This document shows positions 26,209 through 35,034 of a stretch of 64,000 nt of DNA, in pieces. The DNA comes from Candidatus Homeothermus arabinoxylanisolvens (lineage in GTDB: Bacteria; Bacteroidota; Bacteroidia; Bacteroidales; Muribaculaceae): the NCBI GenBank assembly GCA_001689405.1, contig LUJO01000022.1, positions 17,956 to 81,955 on the forward strand, given 5' to 3'. Under the pieces are notes generated by a model that saw nothing but the letters and a program-made list of their open reading frames with translations, was not told where the DNA came from and ran no database searches. Both the position numbers and the translations under genes were made by a program. The first letter of the stretch is position 1; the number at the start of each line of letters is the position of its first letter.

Positions 26209-28086
26209 TCACCGTCCCATCAGCAGCAGGAGGATGTTTATGTCTGAGGGCGATATGCCGGGTATTCGGCTTGCCTGAGCCACAGTCTCGGGCTGAATGC
26301 GTTCGAGCTTCTGACGGGCCTCCGTCGACAGCGCCTTGATTGATGCGTAGTCGAAGCGCCCCCTCAGTTTAAGCTCTTCAAGACGGTGAAGTTTGTCGGC
26401 CACCTGACGCTCGCGGTCGATATAGCCCTGATACTTGATGAGTATCTCGGCGGCCTCGACTATCTCCTCGCGGCGCTCCGGCTCTATACTCTCCACGACT
26501 TTGCGCAGCGGAGCTATATGGTCGCACAGCGTCATGATCGACAATTGAGGACGCAGTATGAGGTCGTATAGCTTCACGCCCTGCTTCAGCGGCGATGTGC
26601 CGAGCGCCTCCAAGGCGGGATTGATCAATGCCGGTTTCAGCGAGAATTCTTTGATAAACGCCATAAGTGCATCGCGCTGTTCGAGCTTGGCGCTCATCAA
26701 GTCATAGCGTTCTTTTGTGGCAAGCCCTATAGCGTAACCCTTCGGAGTAAGCCTCATGTCGGCATCATCCTGACGGAGCAGTATACGGTATTCGGCACGC
26801 GACGTAAACATGCGGTAAGGCTCGTCGACACCTTTGGTGACAAGATCGTCGATAAGTACACCTATATACGCCTCGTCGCGTCCGAGCACAAACGGCTCGC
26901 GTCCGAGCGCGGCGGCGGCTGCGTTGATTCCGGCTACAAGCCCCTGCCCCGCCGCCTCCTCATAGCCGGTCGTACCGTTGACCTGCCCGGCGAAGAACAG
27001 TCCGGACAGCAACTTCGTTTCGAGAGTGTGATGAAGCTGCGTAGGGTCGAAAAAGTCATATTCTATGGCGTATCCGGGGCGGTATATCTGCACATCCTTC
27101 AGCGCCGGTACCGTCATGAGTGCGTTTATCTGGACTTCAAAAGGAAGCGATGACGAGAAGCCGTTAAGATAAAACTCCTGTGTATCCTCGCCTTCCGGCT
27201 CAAGAAAGAGCTGATGCTCCTCCTTGTCGGGGAAAGTGACAATCTTGGTCTCTATGCTCGGACAATAGCGCGGGCCTATGCTCTGTATCTGTCCGTTGTA
27301 GAGGGGCGAGTCGGGCAAGCCTCCGCGCAGTATATCGTGAGTAGCCGTGTTTGTGTACACTATATGACATTCGCGCTGCCTGAGCTTGCGATGTACACAA
27401 GGCAGGAAGCTGAATTTATGGAAGTCGTCATCGCCTGCCTGCGGAGCGGTAAGCTCCCAGTGCACGCTGCGTCCGTCTATGCGCACCGGTGTACCGGTTT
27501 TCATACGGGCCGTGGCGAAACCAAGATCGCGGAGCTGCTCCGTAATGCCGTGCGAGGCCGGTTCCGACACACGTCCGCCCTCGACCTGCGCACGTCCCAC
27601 ATGCATCAGTCCATTGAGGAATGTGCCTGCCGTAAGCACGACGGTTTTTGACCGGAATACAATGCCGAGAGCTGTCTTTACACCCGTCACCATGCCCTCT
27701 TCGATAAGCAGCGACGCCACCGAGTCCTGCCACATGCATAGGTTCTCGGTGTTTTCAAGTATTCTGCGCCACTCTGCGCTGAACTTCATGCGGTCGCTCT
27801 GTGCGCGAGGGCTCCACATGGCCGGCCCTTTCGACCGGTTAAGCATGCGGAACTGTATGGCCGTACGGTCGGTGACTATGGCCATCATGCCGCCCAAAGC
27901 ATCGATTTCACGTACAATCTGCCCTTTGGCTATGCCGCCAACGGCCGGATTGCAGCTCATCTGGGCTATCTTGTTCATGTCCATTGTGACGAGCAGCGTG
28001 GAAGCGCCGATGCGCGCGGCGGCCGACGCCGCCTCGCAGCCGGCATGTCCGGCACCAATCACTATTACATCGTAGTCAAATCTCAT
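26209..28086 (-). CDS. mnmG: tRNA uridine-5-carboxymethylaminomethyl(34) synthesis enzyme MnmG (GidA)
   Basis: A 625-residue FAD enzyme that, with MnmE, modifies the wobble uridine of certain tRNAs. The N-terminal dinucleotide fold is VIVIGAGHAGCEAASAAARI, followed by MSCNPAVGGIAKGQIVREID. The motif GTFLNGLMHVG and the segment AGQVNGTTGYEEAAGQGLVA near residue 370 are diagnostic. The C-terminal helical domain is complete and the length is standard. It lies 20 bp after ybeY. The gene has the historical link gidA with replication origins in many bacteria. Confidence 0.97.
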   Translation of the reverse strand: MRFDYDVIVIGAGHAGCEAASAAARIGASTLLVTMDMNKIAQMSCNPAVGGIAKGQIVREIDALGGMMAIVTDRTAIQFRMLNRSKGPAMWSPRAQSDRMKFSAEWRRILENTENLCMWQDSVASLLIEEGMVTGVKTALGIVFRSKTVVLTAGTFLNGLMHVGRAQVEGGRVSEPASHGITEQLRDLGFATARMKTGTPVRIDGRSVHWELTAPQAGDDDFHKFSFLPCVHRKLRQRECHIVYTNTATHDILRGGLPDSPLYNGQIQSIGPRYCPSIETKIVTFPDKEEHQLFLEPEGEDTQEFYLNGFSSSLPFEVQINALMTVPALKDVQIYRPGYAIEYDFFDPTQLHHTLETKLLSGLFFAGQVNGTTGYEEAAGQGLVAGINAAAAALGREPFVLGRDEAYIGVLIDDLVTKGVDEPYRMFTSRAEYRILLRQDDADMRLTPKGYAIGLATKERYDLMSAKLEQRDALMAFIKEFSLKPALINPALEALGTSPLKQGVKLYDLILRPQLSIMTLCDHIAPLRKVVESIEPERREEIVEAAEILIKYQGYIDRERQVADKLHRLEELKLRGRFDYASIKALSTEARQKLERIQPETVAQASRIPGISPSDINILLLLMGR

Positions 28087-28106
28087 ATCACTCCGTAATA
28101 TTACAC

Positions 28107-28538
28107 TTATTCAACACTATTCAGCATGGCAAGAGCCTCATCTTCATGACGCTCCATAATCTCGCGCTCACCGGGGCCCTTGTCATTGATGCCGCAGAGG
28201 TGGAGCAGTCCGTGTACTATGACGCGGAGCAGCTCGCTGTCATAGCTCACTCCGAGCGACTGCGCATTGCTCCTCACCGTATCGAGCGAAATGAACATGT
28301 CACCGCTCACGAGCCTGCCGCGCGAATAGTCAAATGTTATTATATCCGTATAGTAATCATGATTGAGGAAACGACGGTTTACATCGATTATCTCATCATC
28401 ATCACAAAATATGTACACCAACGGCCCCGTAATGCGCCCGTGGGCCGCAGCCACTCTGCCAAGCCAGCTTTCAAGTCGGCCGGTATCAATTGCGGGCATC
28501 TCTGTATTGCGGGTAAGCCACTCGATTCTATTCTCCAT
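28107..28538 (-). CDS. ybeY: Endoribonuclease YbeY, rRNA maturation
   Basis: A 143-residue UPF0054 metalloprotein involved in 16S rRNA maturation and ribosome quality control. The metal motif is HGLLHLCGIND with His109 and His113. The third canonical His (HGxLHLxGYDH) is replaced, with Asp119 at that place, a form I recall from other Bacteroidales. Upstream LNHDYYTDIITFDY is the expected conserved strand. It is first in the ybeY-mnmG-apt-uvrC operon, with a full promoter just upstream. Confidence 0.93.
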   Translation of the reverse strand: MENRIEWLTRNTEMPAIDTGRLESWLGRVAAAHGRITGPLVYIFCDDDEIIDVNRRFLNHDYYTDIITFDYSRGRLVSGDMFISLDTVRSNAQSLGVSYDSELLRVIVHGLLHLCGINDKGPGEREIMERHEDEALAMLNSVE

Positions 28539-28557
28539 AACAATTGATTATTACATA

Positions 28558-28588
28558 CAAATGTACGTAATTTCATCAATATCGCAAA
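28558..28588 (-). promoter_or_regulatory. Promoter of the ybeY-mnmG-apt-uvrC operon
   Basis: On the minus strand TTTG (28588-28585) and TACATTTG (28565-28558) are separated by 19 bp, an exact match to the Bacteroidetes -33/-7 pattern. It lies about 20 bp from the ybeY start. Confidence 0.75.
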
Positions 28589-28597
28589 GCGAAAAAA

Positions 28598-29830
28598 TCA
28601 GGAGAAAAACAGGTATGCCGCTATGACTCCGGCAAACGACCCTACAGCATCGGCAAGCAGGGCATAAGGCACCGCATAGCGTGTCTTTACAACTCCGACA
28701 CTGCCGAAGTATACGGCGAGTATGTAGAAGGTAGTGTCGGTGCTCCCCTGAATGGCCGCCGACACCCGCGATACAAAAGCGTCAGGCCCGTATGTATTCA
28801 TCAGATCGACCATCATGCCGCGGCTGCCGGAGCCGCTCAGCGGCTTCATGAGTGCGGTAGGCAGAGCGCCCACCCACTCCGCATCAAGACCGATGAAGGC
28901 GAAACACGATGCTATGGCCTCGGTAACCACATCCATGGCTCCCGAAGCGCGAAACATGCCTATCGCCACAAGTATCGCCACAAGGTAAGGTATTATCATC
29001 ACGGCGGTCTTGAAGCCCTCTTTGGCGCCCTCGATAAATGCGTCATACATGTTTACACGTTTTCTGAACCCGGCACATATAAACATTATTATGACGCTGA
29101 ATAACAACACATTAGCCACAAACGAAGAATACAGCTCAACCTCCTCCTTAGGCAGTGAGGAGAAAAACCATACTATACCGCCTACCAACAGCGCAAGTCC
29201 TCCGAGCCAAGCTATCATGACCTTGTCCCACAGCCTTATACGCTGTTTGATACACATCGCCACTATACCTACGAAAGTAGCTATGAACGTGGCCAAGAGT
29301 ATAGGCAGAAACACATCGGTAGGATTGGAAGCGCCCGCCTGTGCGCGGTACATCATAATACCGATCGGTATAAAACAGAGTCCCGAAGCATTGAGCACCA
29401 AAAACATAAGCATGGCGTCGGTGGCGGTATCTTTCTGCTTGTTAAGCGACTGCATCTCCTGCATAGCCTTAAGGCCCAAAGGTGTGGCGGCATTGTCAAG
29501 ACCAAGCATATTGGCCGACACGTTCATGAATATCGACCCCATGGCAGGATGACCTTTGGGTATACCGGGAAAAAGGCGGCAGAAAAGCGGACTTATCATA
29601 CGGCCGAAGAATTGTATCACGCCGCCGCGCTCACCGATCTTCATAAGACCCATCCATAACGACAGGATTCCCGTAAGACCGAGCGAAATCTCAAACGCCG
29701 TAGCAGCCGACGAAAATGATGCGCTCATTATCGAACTCCAGATACTGAAATCTCCGAAAAACAAAGTTTTCCCCAAAGCGACCAAAAATGCCACTAAAAA
29801 GAAAGCTATCCAAATGTAGTTAAGTGCCAT
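28598..29830 (-). CDS. Fused SpmA/SpmB-like nucleoside-recognition membrane protein
   Basis: A 410-residue polytopic protein with two Gate (nucleoside recognition) domains, equivalent to SpmA and SpmB fused end to end. The SpmA half has NMLGLDNAATPLGLKAMQEM and the SpmB half has SRGMMVDLMNTYGPD and QGSTDTTFYILAVYFG. In spore formers the pair acts in spore-core dehydration; in non-spore-forming Bacteroidetes the role is unknown, perhaps solute transport. The frame extends 41 codons upstream, but the ATG at 29830 begins directly at the first membrane helix (LNYIWIAFFLVAFLVAL). Confidence 0.88.
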   Translation of the reverse strand: MALNYIWIAFFLVAFLVALGKTLFFGDFSIWSSIMSASFSSAATAFEISLGLTGILSLWMGLMKIGERGGVIQFFGRMISPLFCRLFPGIPKGHPAMGSIFMNVSANMLGLDNAATPLGLKAMQEMQSLNKQKDTATDAMLMFLVLNASGLCFIPIGIMMYRAQAGASNPTDVFLPILLATFIATFVGIVAMCIKQRIRLWDKVMIAWLGGLALLVGGIVWFFSSLPKEEVELYSSFVANVLLFSVIIMFICAGFRKRVNMYDAFIEGAKEGFKTAVMIIPYLVAILVAIGMFRASGAMDVVTEAIASCFAFIGLDAEWVGALPTALMKPLSGSGSRGMMVDLMNTYGPDAFVSRVSAAIQGSTDTTFYILAVYFGSVGVVKTRYAVPYALLADAVGSFAGVIAAYLFFS

Positions 29831-29844
29831 TGCAAGAGTTTTTA

Positions 29845-29852
29845 CAAATTTA
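29845..29852 (-). promoter_or_regulatory. Possible -7 element for the SpmAB-like gene
   Basis: TAAATTTG on the minus strand lies 14 bp upstream of the ATG at 29830, giving a very short leader. No good -33 box. The remainder of 29853-30110 is AT-rich next to the genes and shows no gene. Confidence 0.4.
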
Positions 29853-30115
29853 GTGCAAATTTCCCGTATTTCTGAATTATGCCCGTTTTTTCGACAGTAT
29901 GCCGCAAACGCCCCAAAAGCACATAACACACTAAGGCACAAAGCATTGTCCAAAAGATAACCCCGCGAGAATCAAATATTTTTTCATTCGTGGCAGATTA
30001 TCCGTGATTTTTCGATTGTCAGAGACAAAAAACAGCCCGGCACAGGCACCGGCTTTGATTTGCCGCGACAAGCCTCACCTCTCCCCTACCCTATTCCATA
30101 CAAATCACGAACAGA

Positions 30116-30145
30116 TTGCAATATCCGAAAAAAATTGTAAATTTG
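30116..30145 (+). promoter_or_regulatory. Promoter of the InaA-type kinase gene
   Basis: TTG at 30116-30118 and TAAATTTG at 30138-30145 with a 19-bp spacer match the Bacteroidetes promoter pattern; the gene starts about 30 bp downstream. Confidence 0.7.
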
Positions 30146-30175
30146 TGACTACAAGAAATACAAATACCAACAACC

Positions 30176-30925
30176 ATGCTTAAATACAGAATCCATATAA
30201 GTTCACGTTACGAGCATATGCGCCCCCTGATACAATCGATTGTAAAAAACGGCGTACCCGAGGACACGGAAGTCATATATAAGGGACGCAACACGGTCTA
30301 CCGTATGCAGACCGACAGCCGCCCCATTATAATAAAGTCGTTTAAGCGCCCCGGCTTCATCAATTCCTATGTATATACCACACTCCGCAAAAGCAAGGCC
30401 GAGCGCTCATATCTGAATTCAAAGAAGCTGCAGCAACTCGGCTTCCGCACCCCGGCCATAATAGCTTACGCCGAAGTGCGCCGGGGCAATAAACTGCTCG
30501 ACAGCTATTACATCTGCGAAGAGGTGGTGGGAAACAATATGCGCTATTGGGAAGAGAAGCCCGACGCCGACCACGTGCTCCACGGGCTTGCCCAAGAGAT
30601 GCTCAAATTTCATCAGGCCCACATATGGCACAAGGATTTCTCCCCCGGCAATGTCATATATACCGGGTCGCCCGAGAGCGGCTACAAATACTATTACATC
30701 GATGTAAACCGCATGGCGTTCAATGTAAGCTCACGAAAAAAACTGATATCGATGTTCCGCTCTATGCAAGACAGTTTCGACGAGACGGCACGCTTGGCAC
30801 GCCACTACGCGCAGGTATCGGGAGAGCCTGAAAACACAATTGTGGCCGAAGCCCTCGATGCCCACAAACGTTATATCGACTCGCGCACCCTACGCAACAA
30901 GATCAAGCGCATGCTTAAGCTGTGA
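30176..30925 (+). CDS. Lipopolysaccharide kinase InaA/WaaP-type family protein
   Basis: A 249-residue small protein kinase-like fold enzyme. The catalytic loop is HKDFSPGNVIY (Asp as base, Asn for Mg), about 30 residues before the Mg-binding YYIDVNRMAF. An ATP-binding Lys is probably in RPIIIKSFKRP. The family includes WaaP and InaA, which phosphorylate sugars of the lipopolysaccharide core or Kdo at the inner face of the membrane. The convergent neighbour 7 bp away is a family 90 glycosyltransferase, which supports a role in outer-membrane glycolipid building. Confidence 0.82.
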   Translation: MLKYRIHISSRYEHMRPLIQSIVKNGVPEDTEVIYKGRNTVYRMQTDSRPIIIKSFKRPGFINSYVYTTLRKSKAERSYLNSKKLQQLGFRTPAIIAYAEVRRGNKLLDSYYICEEVVGNNMRYWEEKPDADHVLHGLAQEMLKFHQAHIWHKDFSPGNVIYTGSPESGYKYYYIDVNRMAFNVSSRKKLISMFRSMQDSFDETARLARHYAQVSGEPENTIVAEALDAHKRYIDSRTLRNKIKRMLKL

Positions 30926-30932
30926 CGCTACG

Positions 30933-31946
30933 TCAAAAGTGGTTTATCTGACTCTGACCGGTCATTCTGAAGTACTTGTCAAGCACAAGTAATGATATTA
31001 AATCCTCACGTTCTTTGTCGCGAAACTGATCCACATATCTGTGGGCGTTGTCTATTATCTTCTGAGCCTCATCGGGGTGCGAGGCATAGTAACGCATCTT
31101 CTCCTCAAGGTCGCTGAAGTCCGATTTTATCTCCACATAGTGCACCCCCGGTTCAAGAAGTCCCTCCATAAACCATGTCTCATATACGGGGCGCGGCATG
31201 ACTGCAAGAGAGTTCGATGACATGACCCACTTCAGATTGCTTGCCACGTCATTTCCCTCCAACGCCATGATAAACATATAGTCGAGATGGTCGCTTATGG
31301 TCATCTTCTCGCGGTGCCATTCCGGAGGCAGCGTAGTGTCGTGGCTCACGTCGCCCGCGTCACAGACAGGGTTTCCGTAGAATTTACGCATGAAGTCCAT
31401 ACGCAATTCCTTATCGCCCACCTTGCCGCCAAGCTCACCACGCACTTTGCCGCGAAATATAGCTATCGGCTTCTTGTCAGCAAACTTCTTCCGGTCCTTT
31501 ACAAACAGAAAGTGGCGTATCTTGTCGAGCTTCATAACAACCGAGTTCGCATTGTCGCCCGCTACAGGACGGCTCTTGACTATCGACGGATAGTCGGGTA
31601 TGAATGTCACGTCGCCGGGACAATATCCCCAACGGTACTCTTTCGGAAACCACCGCAGGTACTCATACGTATCGAAGTAATATACTTTCTGCTTTTCAGG
31701 TATGGCATGCTCCTTGAGCAACATGGCATCGGCCGGCAAATCTACCCGTCTATCAAGCTTGTTATAATAGTCCACTCTACGTTTTATATAGTCAAAATCC
31801 ACACGCCGCGAAGCCTTTTCGAGCACCCTTTCAAGCCGTTTCTCAAATATGAATTCAGGTATCAGTTGACGCAGATAGTTTACAGCATAATATTTTTGCT
31901 TCGAGTTCTTTCCGCTCCGCAGCAGATACGACAATTTTCCACCCAT
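30933..31946 (-). CDS. Glycosyltransferase family 90 (CAP10-like)
   Basis: A 337-residue GT90/CAP10-type protein. Supporting segments are IAIFRGKVRGELGGKVGDKE, FMRKFYGNPVCDAGDV, and the C-terminal region MALEGNDVASNLKWVMSSNS, with an invariant Glu-Gly-Asn-Asp core, then VYETWFMEGLLEPGVHYVEI. Bacterial members add xylose, galactose or glucose residues to lipopolysaccharide or capsule. A TAAATTTG word at 31989-31982 on the minus strand, about 35 bp upstream, may be its -7 element. The sugar specificity is not visible. Confidence 0.85.
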   Translation of the reverse strand: MGGKLSYLLRSGKNSKQKYYAVNYLRQLIPEFIFEKRLERVLEKASRRVDFDYIKRRVDYYNKLDRRVDLPADAMLLKEHAIPEKQKVYYFDTYEYLRWFPKEYRWGYCPGDVTFIPDYPSIVKSRPVAGDNANSVVMKLDKIRHFLFVKDRKKFADKKPIAIFRGKVRGELGGKVGDKELRMDFMRKFYGNPVCDAGDVSHDTTLPPEWHREKMTISDHLDYMFIMALEGNDVASNLKWVMSSNSLAVMPRPVYETWFMEGLLEPGVHYVEIKSDFSDLEEKMRYYASHPDEAQKIIDNAHRYVDQFRDKEREDLISLLVLDKYFRMTGQSQINHF

Positions 31947-32081
31947 AGAAGTACCCGTTTGTATTTAAATTTTGTATCTTACAAATTTAAATACAATACT
32001 ACTATTACCCCTCACCATTTGGTTAAATCATGTTAACAGGAGTAGCGGTGTAGCCCGCCGGAATAAACTTCACGGTCGCTC

Positions 32082-33113
32082 CTACTGCTGACGCAGTATG
32101 TAAAGTTGTGAGCAGTCAAAGCGCGGAAGCGCCACGAGCTGTACATGCGACGCGCAGTCTGATGGAGTATTTCTCCCCTCTCCCACCTTGATGCCGAGCG
32201 CCTCAAGTGCCTTGCGCGACTCGTCAAGAGCTATCTCGGGCGTGTTGTTGTCCTGACTGAGATGACACAGAAATACGTATTTTAGACGCTCCGAATATGC
32301 ACGGCCCAGATATTCGGCCGTCATCTTGTTGTCAAGATGTCCGTTGACATTGCGTATCCGCGACTTCAGATACTCGGGATAGCGCCCGAAAAGCAGCATA
32401 TTAAGGTCATAGTTGCTCTCTATCATGATATAATCGGCCCGACGCATATAATAGTCGACACGTTCCGAAATGCAGCCCAGATCGGTAGCTATCGCAAACG
32501 CCCGCTCATCATGCTGTACATAAAAGCCGGCATTATCCGTACCGTCGTGCATGACCTCAAACGCCGTTATAGTAAAATTACCGAGAGCAAACGGTATCTC
32601 CTTGTATATGCTTACATGGTAGTCGCGAAGCCGGCGCGACACACTGTGTCGGCGCATTATGCCGTTCATGGCGCGCGGTGTGCAGTACAACCGCATGTGG
32701 CGATACTTCTTCAAAAGCGTATAGGCATAGCGCATGTGGTCGCTGTGGTCATGCGTTATACATATGCCCCTCACGCTGTCCATCGATATGTTGTGCTCGG
32801 CAAGGCCATGCACCACCTGCTTCGGCTCGACACCGGCATCAATAAGGAAACCCGATACGGAGTCACCTATATAAGCGCAGTTGCCGCTGCTGCCGCTGCC
32901 AAACGACATGAACACAATCTTGTTGGGAACGGGCCTCACCACGATAGGTCCGAGCGGCGACACATCGGGCGATGAAACAGACGGCTGGCCGCCGGTGAGC
33001 CTTACCTTCTCGATAAGCTCGCCATGCGCCGCATCTTCGTACGACAGTCGGGACTCGGCTTCATCGAAAAGCCCCGGAAAGTCATACGCATCATATTTGC
33101 CTCGTCGTGTCAT
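32082..33113 (-). CDS. MBL-fold metallohydrolase (YycJ/WalJ-like)
   Basis: A 343-residue metallo-beta-lactamase-fold protein. An N-terminal extension of about 65 residues precedes the domain, which begins with FMSFGSGSSGNCAYIG and carries the metal motif ITHDHSDHM. Later metal ligands lie in EVMHDGTDNAGF, IATDLG and the C-terminal LCHLSQDNN. The closest named family is YycJ/WalJ, 5'-3' exonuclease-like enzymes implicated in mismatch repair or cell-wall regulation. It follows the RsmI-like gene by 15 bp. Confidence 0.88.
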   Translation of the reverse strand: MTRRGKYDAYDFPGLFDEAESRLSYEDAAHGELIEKVRLTGGQPSVSSPDVSPLGPIVVRPVPNKIVFMSFGSGSSGNCAYIGDSVSGFLIDAGVEPKQVVHGLAEHNISMDSVRGICITHDHSDHMRYAYTLLKKYRHMRLYCTPRAMNGIMRRHSVSRRLRDYHVSIYKEIPFALGNFTITAFEVMHDGTDNAGFYVQHDERAFAIATDLGCISERVDYYMRRADYIMIESNYDLNMLLFGRYPEYLKSRIRNVNGHLDNKMTAEYLGRAYSERLKYVFLCHLSQDNNTPEIALDESRKALEALGIKVGEGRNTPSDCASHVQLVALPRFDCSQLYILRQQ

Positions 33114-33128
33114 CGTCTGCCCTGTATA

Positions 33129-33842
33129 TTATTTATAAAGTAAAAATATAGTCGGTATCTTGTCGTAGTTGTACGAAGCGCTCTTCCAGTACGACAACGG
33201 CCGCGTGATTATACTTTCGCGCTCACCCGTTATGTCAGAGGCCACACACAGCTTAAGCGACCCCGGAAGAGTGTGCGACAGCTCCCCGATAAGCCTGTTG
33301 TTTCGATACGGTGTCTCTATGAATATCTGTGTCTGATGCTCATGCCGTATGCGCCGCTCCATCTCCTTCAACTTGGCCGTGCGCGCTCCGGCATCGATAG
33401 GCAGATAACCGTTGAAAGCAAAGCTCTGGCCGTTGAATCCCGAACCCATGAGCGACATAAGTATACTTGACGGCCCCACAAGAGGCACCACCCTGTAACC
33501 GCGTTGCTGCGCAATAGCCACCACGTCGGCGCCGGGGTCGGCCACGGCCGGACATCCCGCCTCCGATATAACACCCACGTCATGGCCCGCTTCGGCAGGA
33601 GCCAAAAGAGCCGCCACGGCTTCAACGGGCGTGTGCTCGTTCAGCTCCGCAAAGACAAGCGAGTCTATGTCGATAGACCGGTCGCACCGTTTAAGAAACC
33701 GCCGCGCCGACCTTAGATTCTCGACAATAAAATACCGCAGCCCCCTGATGACCTCAAGGTTGAAGGGAGGCAACACACGGTCGGCCCCCGTATCGCCCAG
33801 CATCACCGGTATAAGATATACTGCAGGTACTTTATCCATCAC
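33129..33842 (-). CDS. SAM-dependent methyltransferase, RsmI-like tetrapyrrole methylase fold
   Basis: A 237-residue member of the tetrapyrrole methylase superfamily closest to RsmI, which 2'-O-methylates C1402 of 16S rRNA. Family segments are FIVENLRSARRFLK, VGVISEAGCPAVADPGADVV and VPLVGPSSILMSLMGSGFNG, with IFIETPYRNNRLIGELSHTL further in. It is shorter than classical RsmI (about 280 residues), as is a paralogue I recall in Bacteroidetes, so the rRNA target is uncertain. It overlaps the upstream lipoprotein gene by 4 bp. Confidence 0.82.
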   Translation of the reverse strand: MMDKVPAVYLIPVMLGDTGADRVLPPFNLEVIRGLRYFIVENLRSARRFLKRCDRSIDIDSLVFAELNEHTPVEAVAALLAPAEAGHDVGVISEAGCPAVADPGADVVAIAQQRGYRVVPLVGPSSILMSLMGSGFNGQSFAFNGYLPIDAGARTAKLKEMERRIRHEHQTQIFIETPYRNNRLIGELSHTLPGSLKLCVASDITGERESIITRPLSYWKSASYNYDKIPTIFLLYK

Positions 33843-34867
33843 TTTGTACGTTTTTTTATTCGTGAGTCAAGGGAGTCTATGGCCTGACGCAACGCCGAGC
33901 CCCGATACACCTGAGTGCCGTTGGAGTCAGCCAGAATGTAAAAGGGTATGCGCGGTATGTTGAGAGCGTCAAAAGAGTTGTGGGCCACGCCTCCGGGAGC
34001 CCATACGCGGGTCCAGCCGAGGCTGTCGACCGATGCACGCTTCCACGCCGCCGAGTCGGGAGCAAACGACACCTCCACCACTCTGAACCGCTTGCGTGAA
34101 TAGCTGTCGTAAGGACGCTTTATCTGTCGCGTTATGGTATCGGACCGTTGGGTGCCGTCGGTAAAATAAAGCAGCGAGTAGCCCGACTTATACGGTGAAT
34201 AACGCTCCATTGAGTCTCCTACCGAATAAAGCGTAAACGACCTCACTTTTGCGTTCAGCGCAGCGCTGTTGTTGTATGACAGCAACAGACGGTAATCGTC
34301 GACCAGCTTGGCGGGACGCGCCTCGGGAGCTATCACGGCAAAAAGCGAGTCGGCGCGCGACTCATTGTTTACCGAATTGTAAGAGGTAAGCATGAGCAGC
34401 GACGACACTATATTATCGGGATGGCTGTCCACATATTTCGTCACTAAGGAGTTAATCATTCCCGAGGTGCCGTCGTTAAGCACCGCCGCATTCTCTCTCA
34501 AAAAACCGCTCCACTGTTCGGAGGGTCCGTTGCCTTTTATCTCGTTTTTCGACGGATCCTCTATGTCGAGCTTGCAGTGAAGGGTCTCTCCGTTCTTGGC
34601 GAGCATACGCGCCAGAGGCACATTGCCTTTGGCACCGACAAACAGCTCCACCACAGTATACTCATCGGAGCTGCCCCGGAGGTCAAACTTGCCGTCGATA
34701 GCCGCCGTAGATACCGAGCGCACCGAACCGTCGGCCACATAAAGCATACTTATGTTGCGGGTACCGAGTCCCTGTACTTCACCGGCCACGCGAAACTCCG
34801 TGTCATCGCCGCAGGCCACGGCCATAACCGCCAGAGTAAGAATGTATAAAAGCTTCAATATCTTCAC
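33839..34867 (-). CDS. DUF4369-type lipoprotein
   Basis: A 342-residue lipoprotein. The start is taken as the GTG at 34867 because the mapped promoter lies between it and the upstream ATG at 34918, and because the signal peptide then begins directly (KILKLLYILTLAVMAVAC, Cys19 acylated). Residues of about 25-120 match the DUF4369 pattern (FRVAGEVQGLGTRNISMLYV...). The C-terminus (IPFYILADSNGTQVYRGS) resembles the last strands of a thioredoxin fold, but no CxxC motif remains, so it is unlikely to be a thiol oxidoreductase. It heads an operon with the RsmI-like and MBL-fold genes. Confidence 0.72.
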   Translation of the reverse strand: MKILKLLYILTLAVMAVACGDDTEFRVAGEVQGLGTRNISMLYVADGSVRSVSTAAIDGKFDLRGSSDEYTVVELFVGAKGNVPLARMLAKNGETLHCKLDIEDPSKNEIKGNGPSEQWSGFLRENAAVLNDGTSGMINSLVTKYVDSHPDNIVSSLLMLTSYNSVNNESRADSLFAVIAPEARPAKLVDDYRLLLSYNNSAALNAKVRSFTLYSVGDSMERYSPYKSGYSLLYFTDGTQRSDTITRQIKRPYDSYSRKRFRVVEVSFAPDSAAWKRASVDSLGWTRVWAPGGVAHNSFDALNIPRIPFYILADSNGTQVYRGSALRQAIDSLDSRIKKRTK

Positions 34868-34895
34868 TGCTAACTCACATTTATATTGTGTACTA

Positions 34896-34926
34896 CAAAG
34901 GTAGTCATAACCCGTCACCTCTCAAA
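34896..34926 (-). promoter_or_regulatory. Promoter of the DUF4369-RsmI-YycJ operon
   Basis: On the minus strand TTTG (34926-34923) and TACCTTTG (34903-34896) are separated by 19 bp. Transcription from about 34889 excludes the ATG at 34918 and points to the GTG start at 34867. Confidence 0.75.
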
Positions 34927-34991
34927 GAAAAAACGGAATTATAGACGATAAAATTGTACTTTTGAAATATTATGTGCCGGTTTAAACTTTT

Positions 34992-34999
34992 TAACTTTG
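34992..34999 (+). promoter_or_regulatory. -7 element of the phospholipase gene
   Basis: TAACTTTG matches TAnnTTTG and lies 35 bp upstream of the ATG at 35035. A second candidate, TACTTTTG, lies at 34957-34964. Neither has an ideal -33 box. Confidence 0.5.
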
Positions 35000-35034
35000 T
35001 GAAGCATTATAATTGCAATCGACAACCAACAGCT

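Noticed and set aside
34868..34918. An ATG start at 34918 for the DUF4369 lipoprotein
   Set aside because: A consensus promoter lies at 34896-34926, so that ATG would not be transcribed; the GTG at 34867 gives a clean lipoprotein signal.
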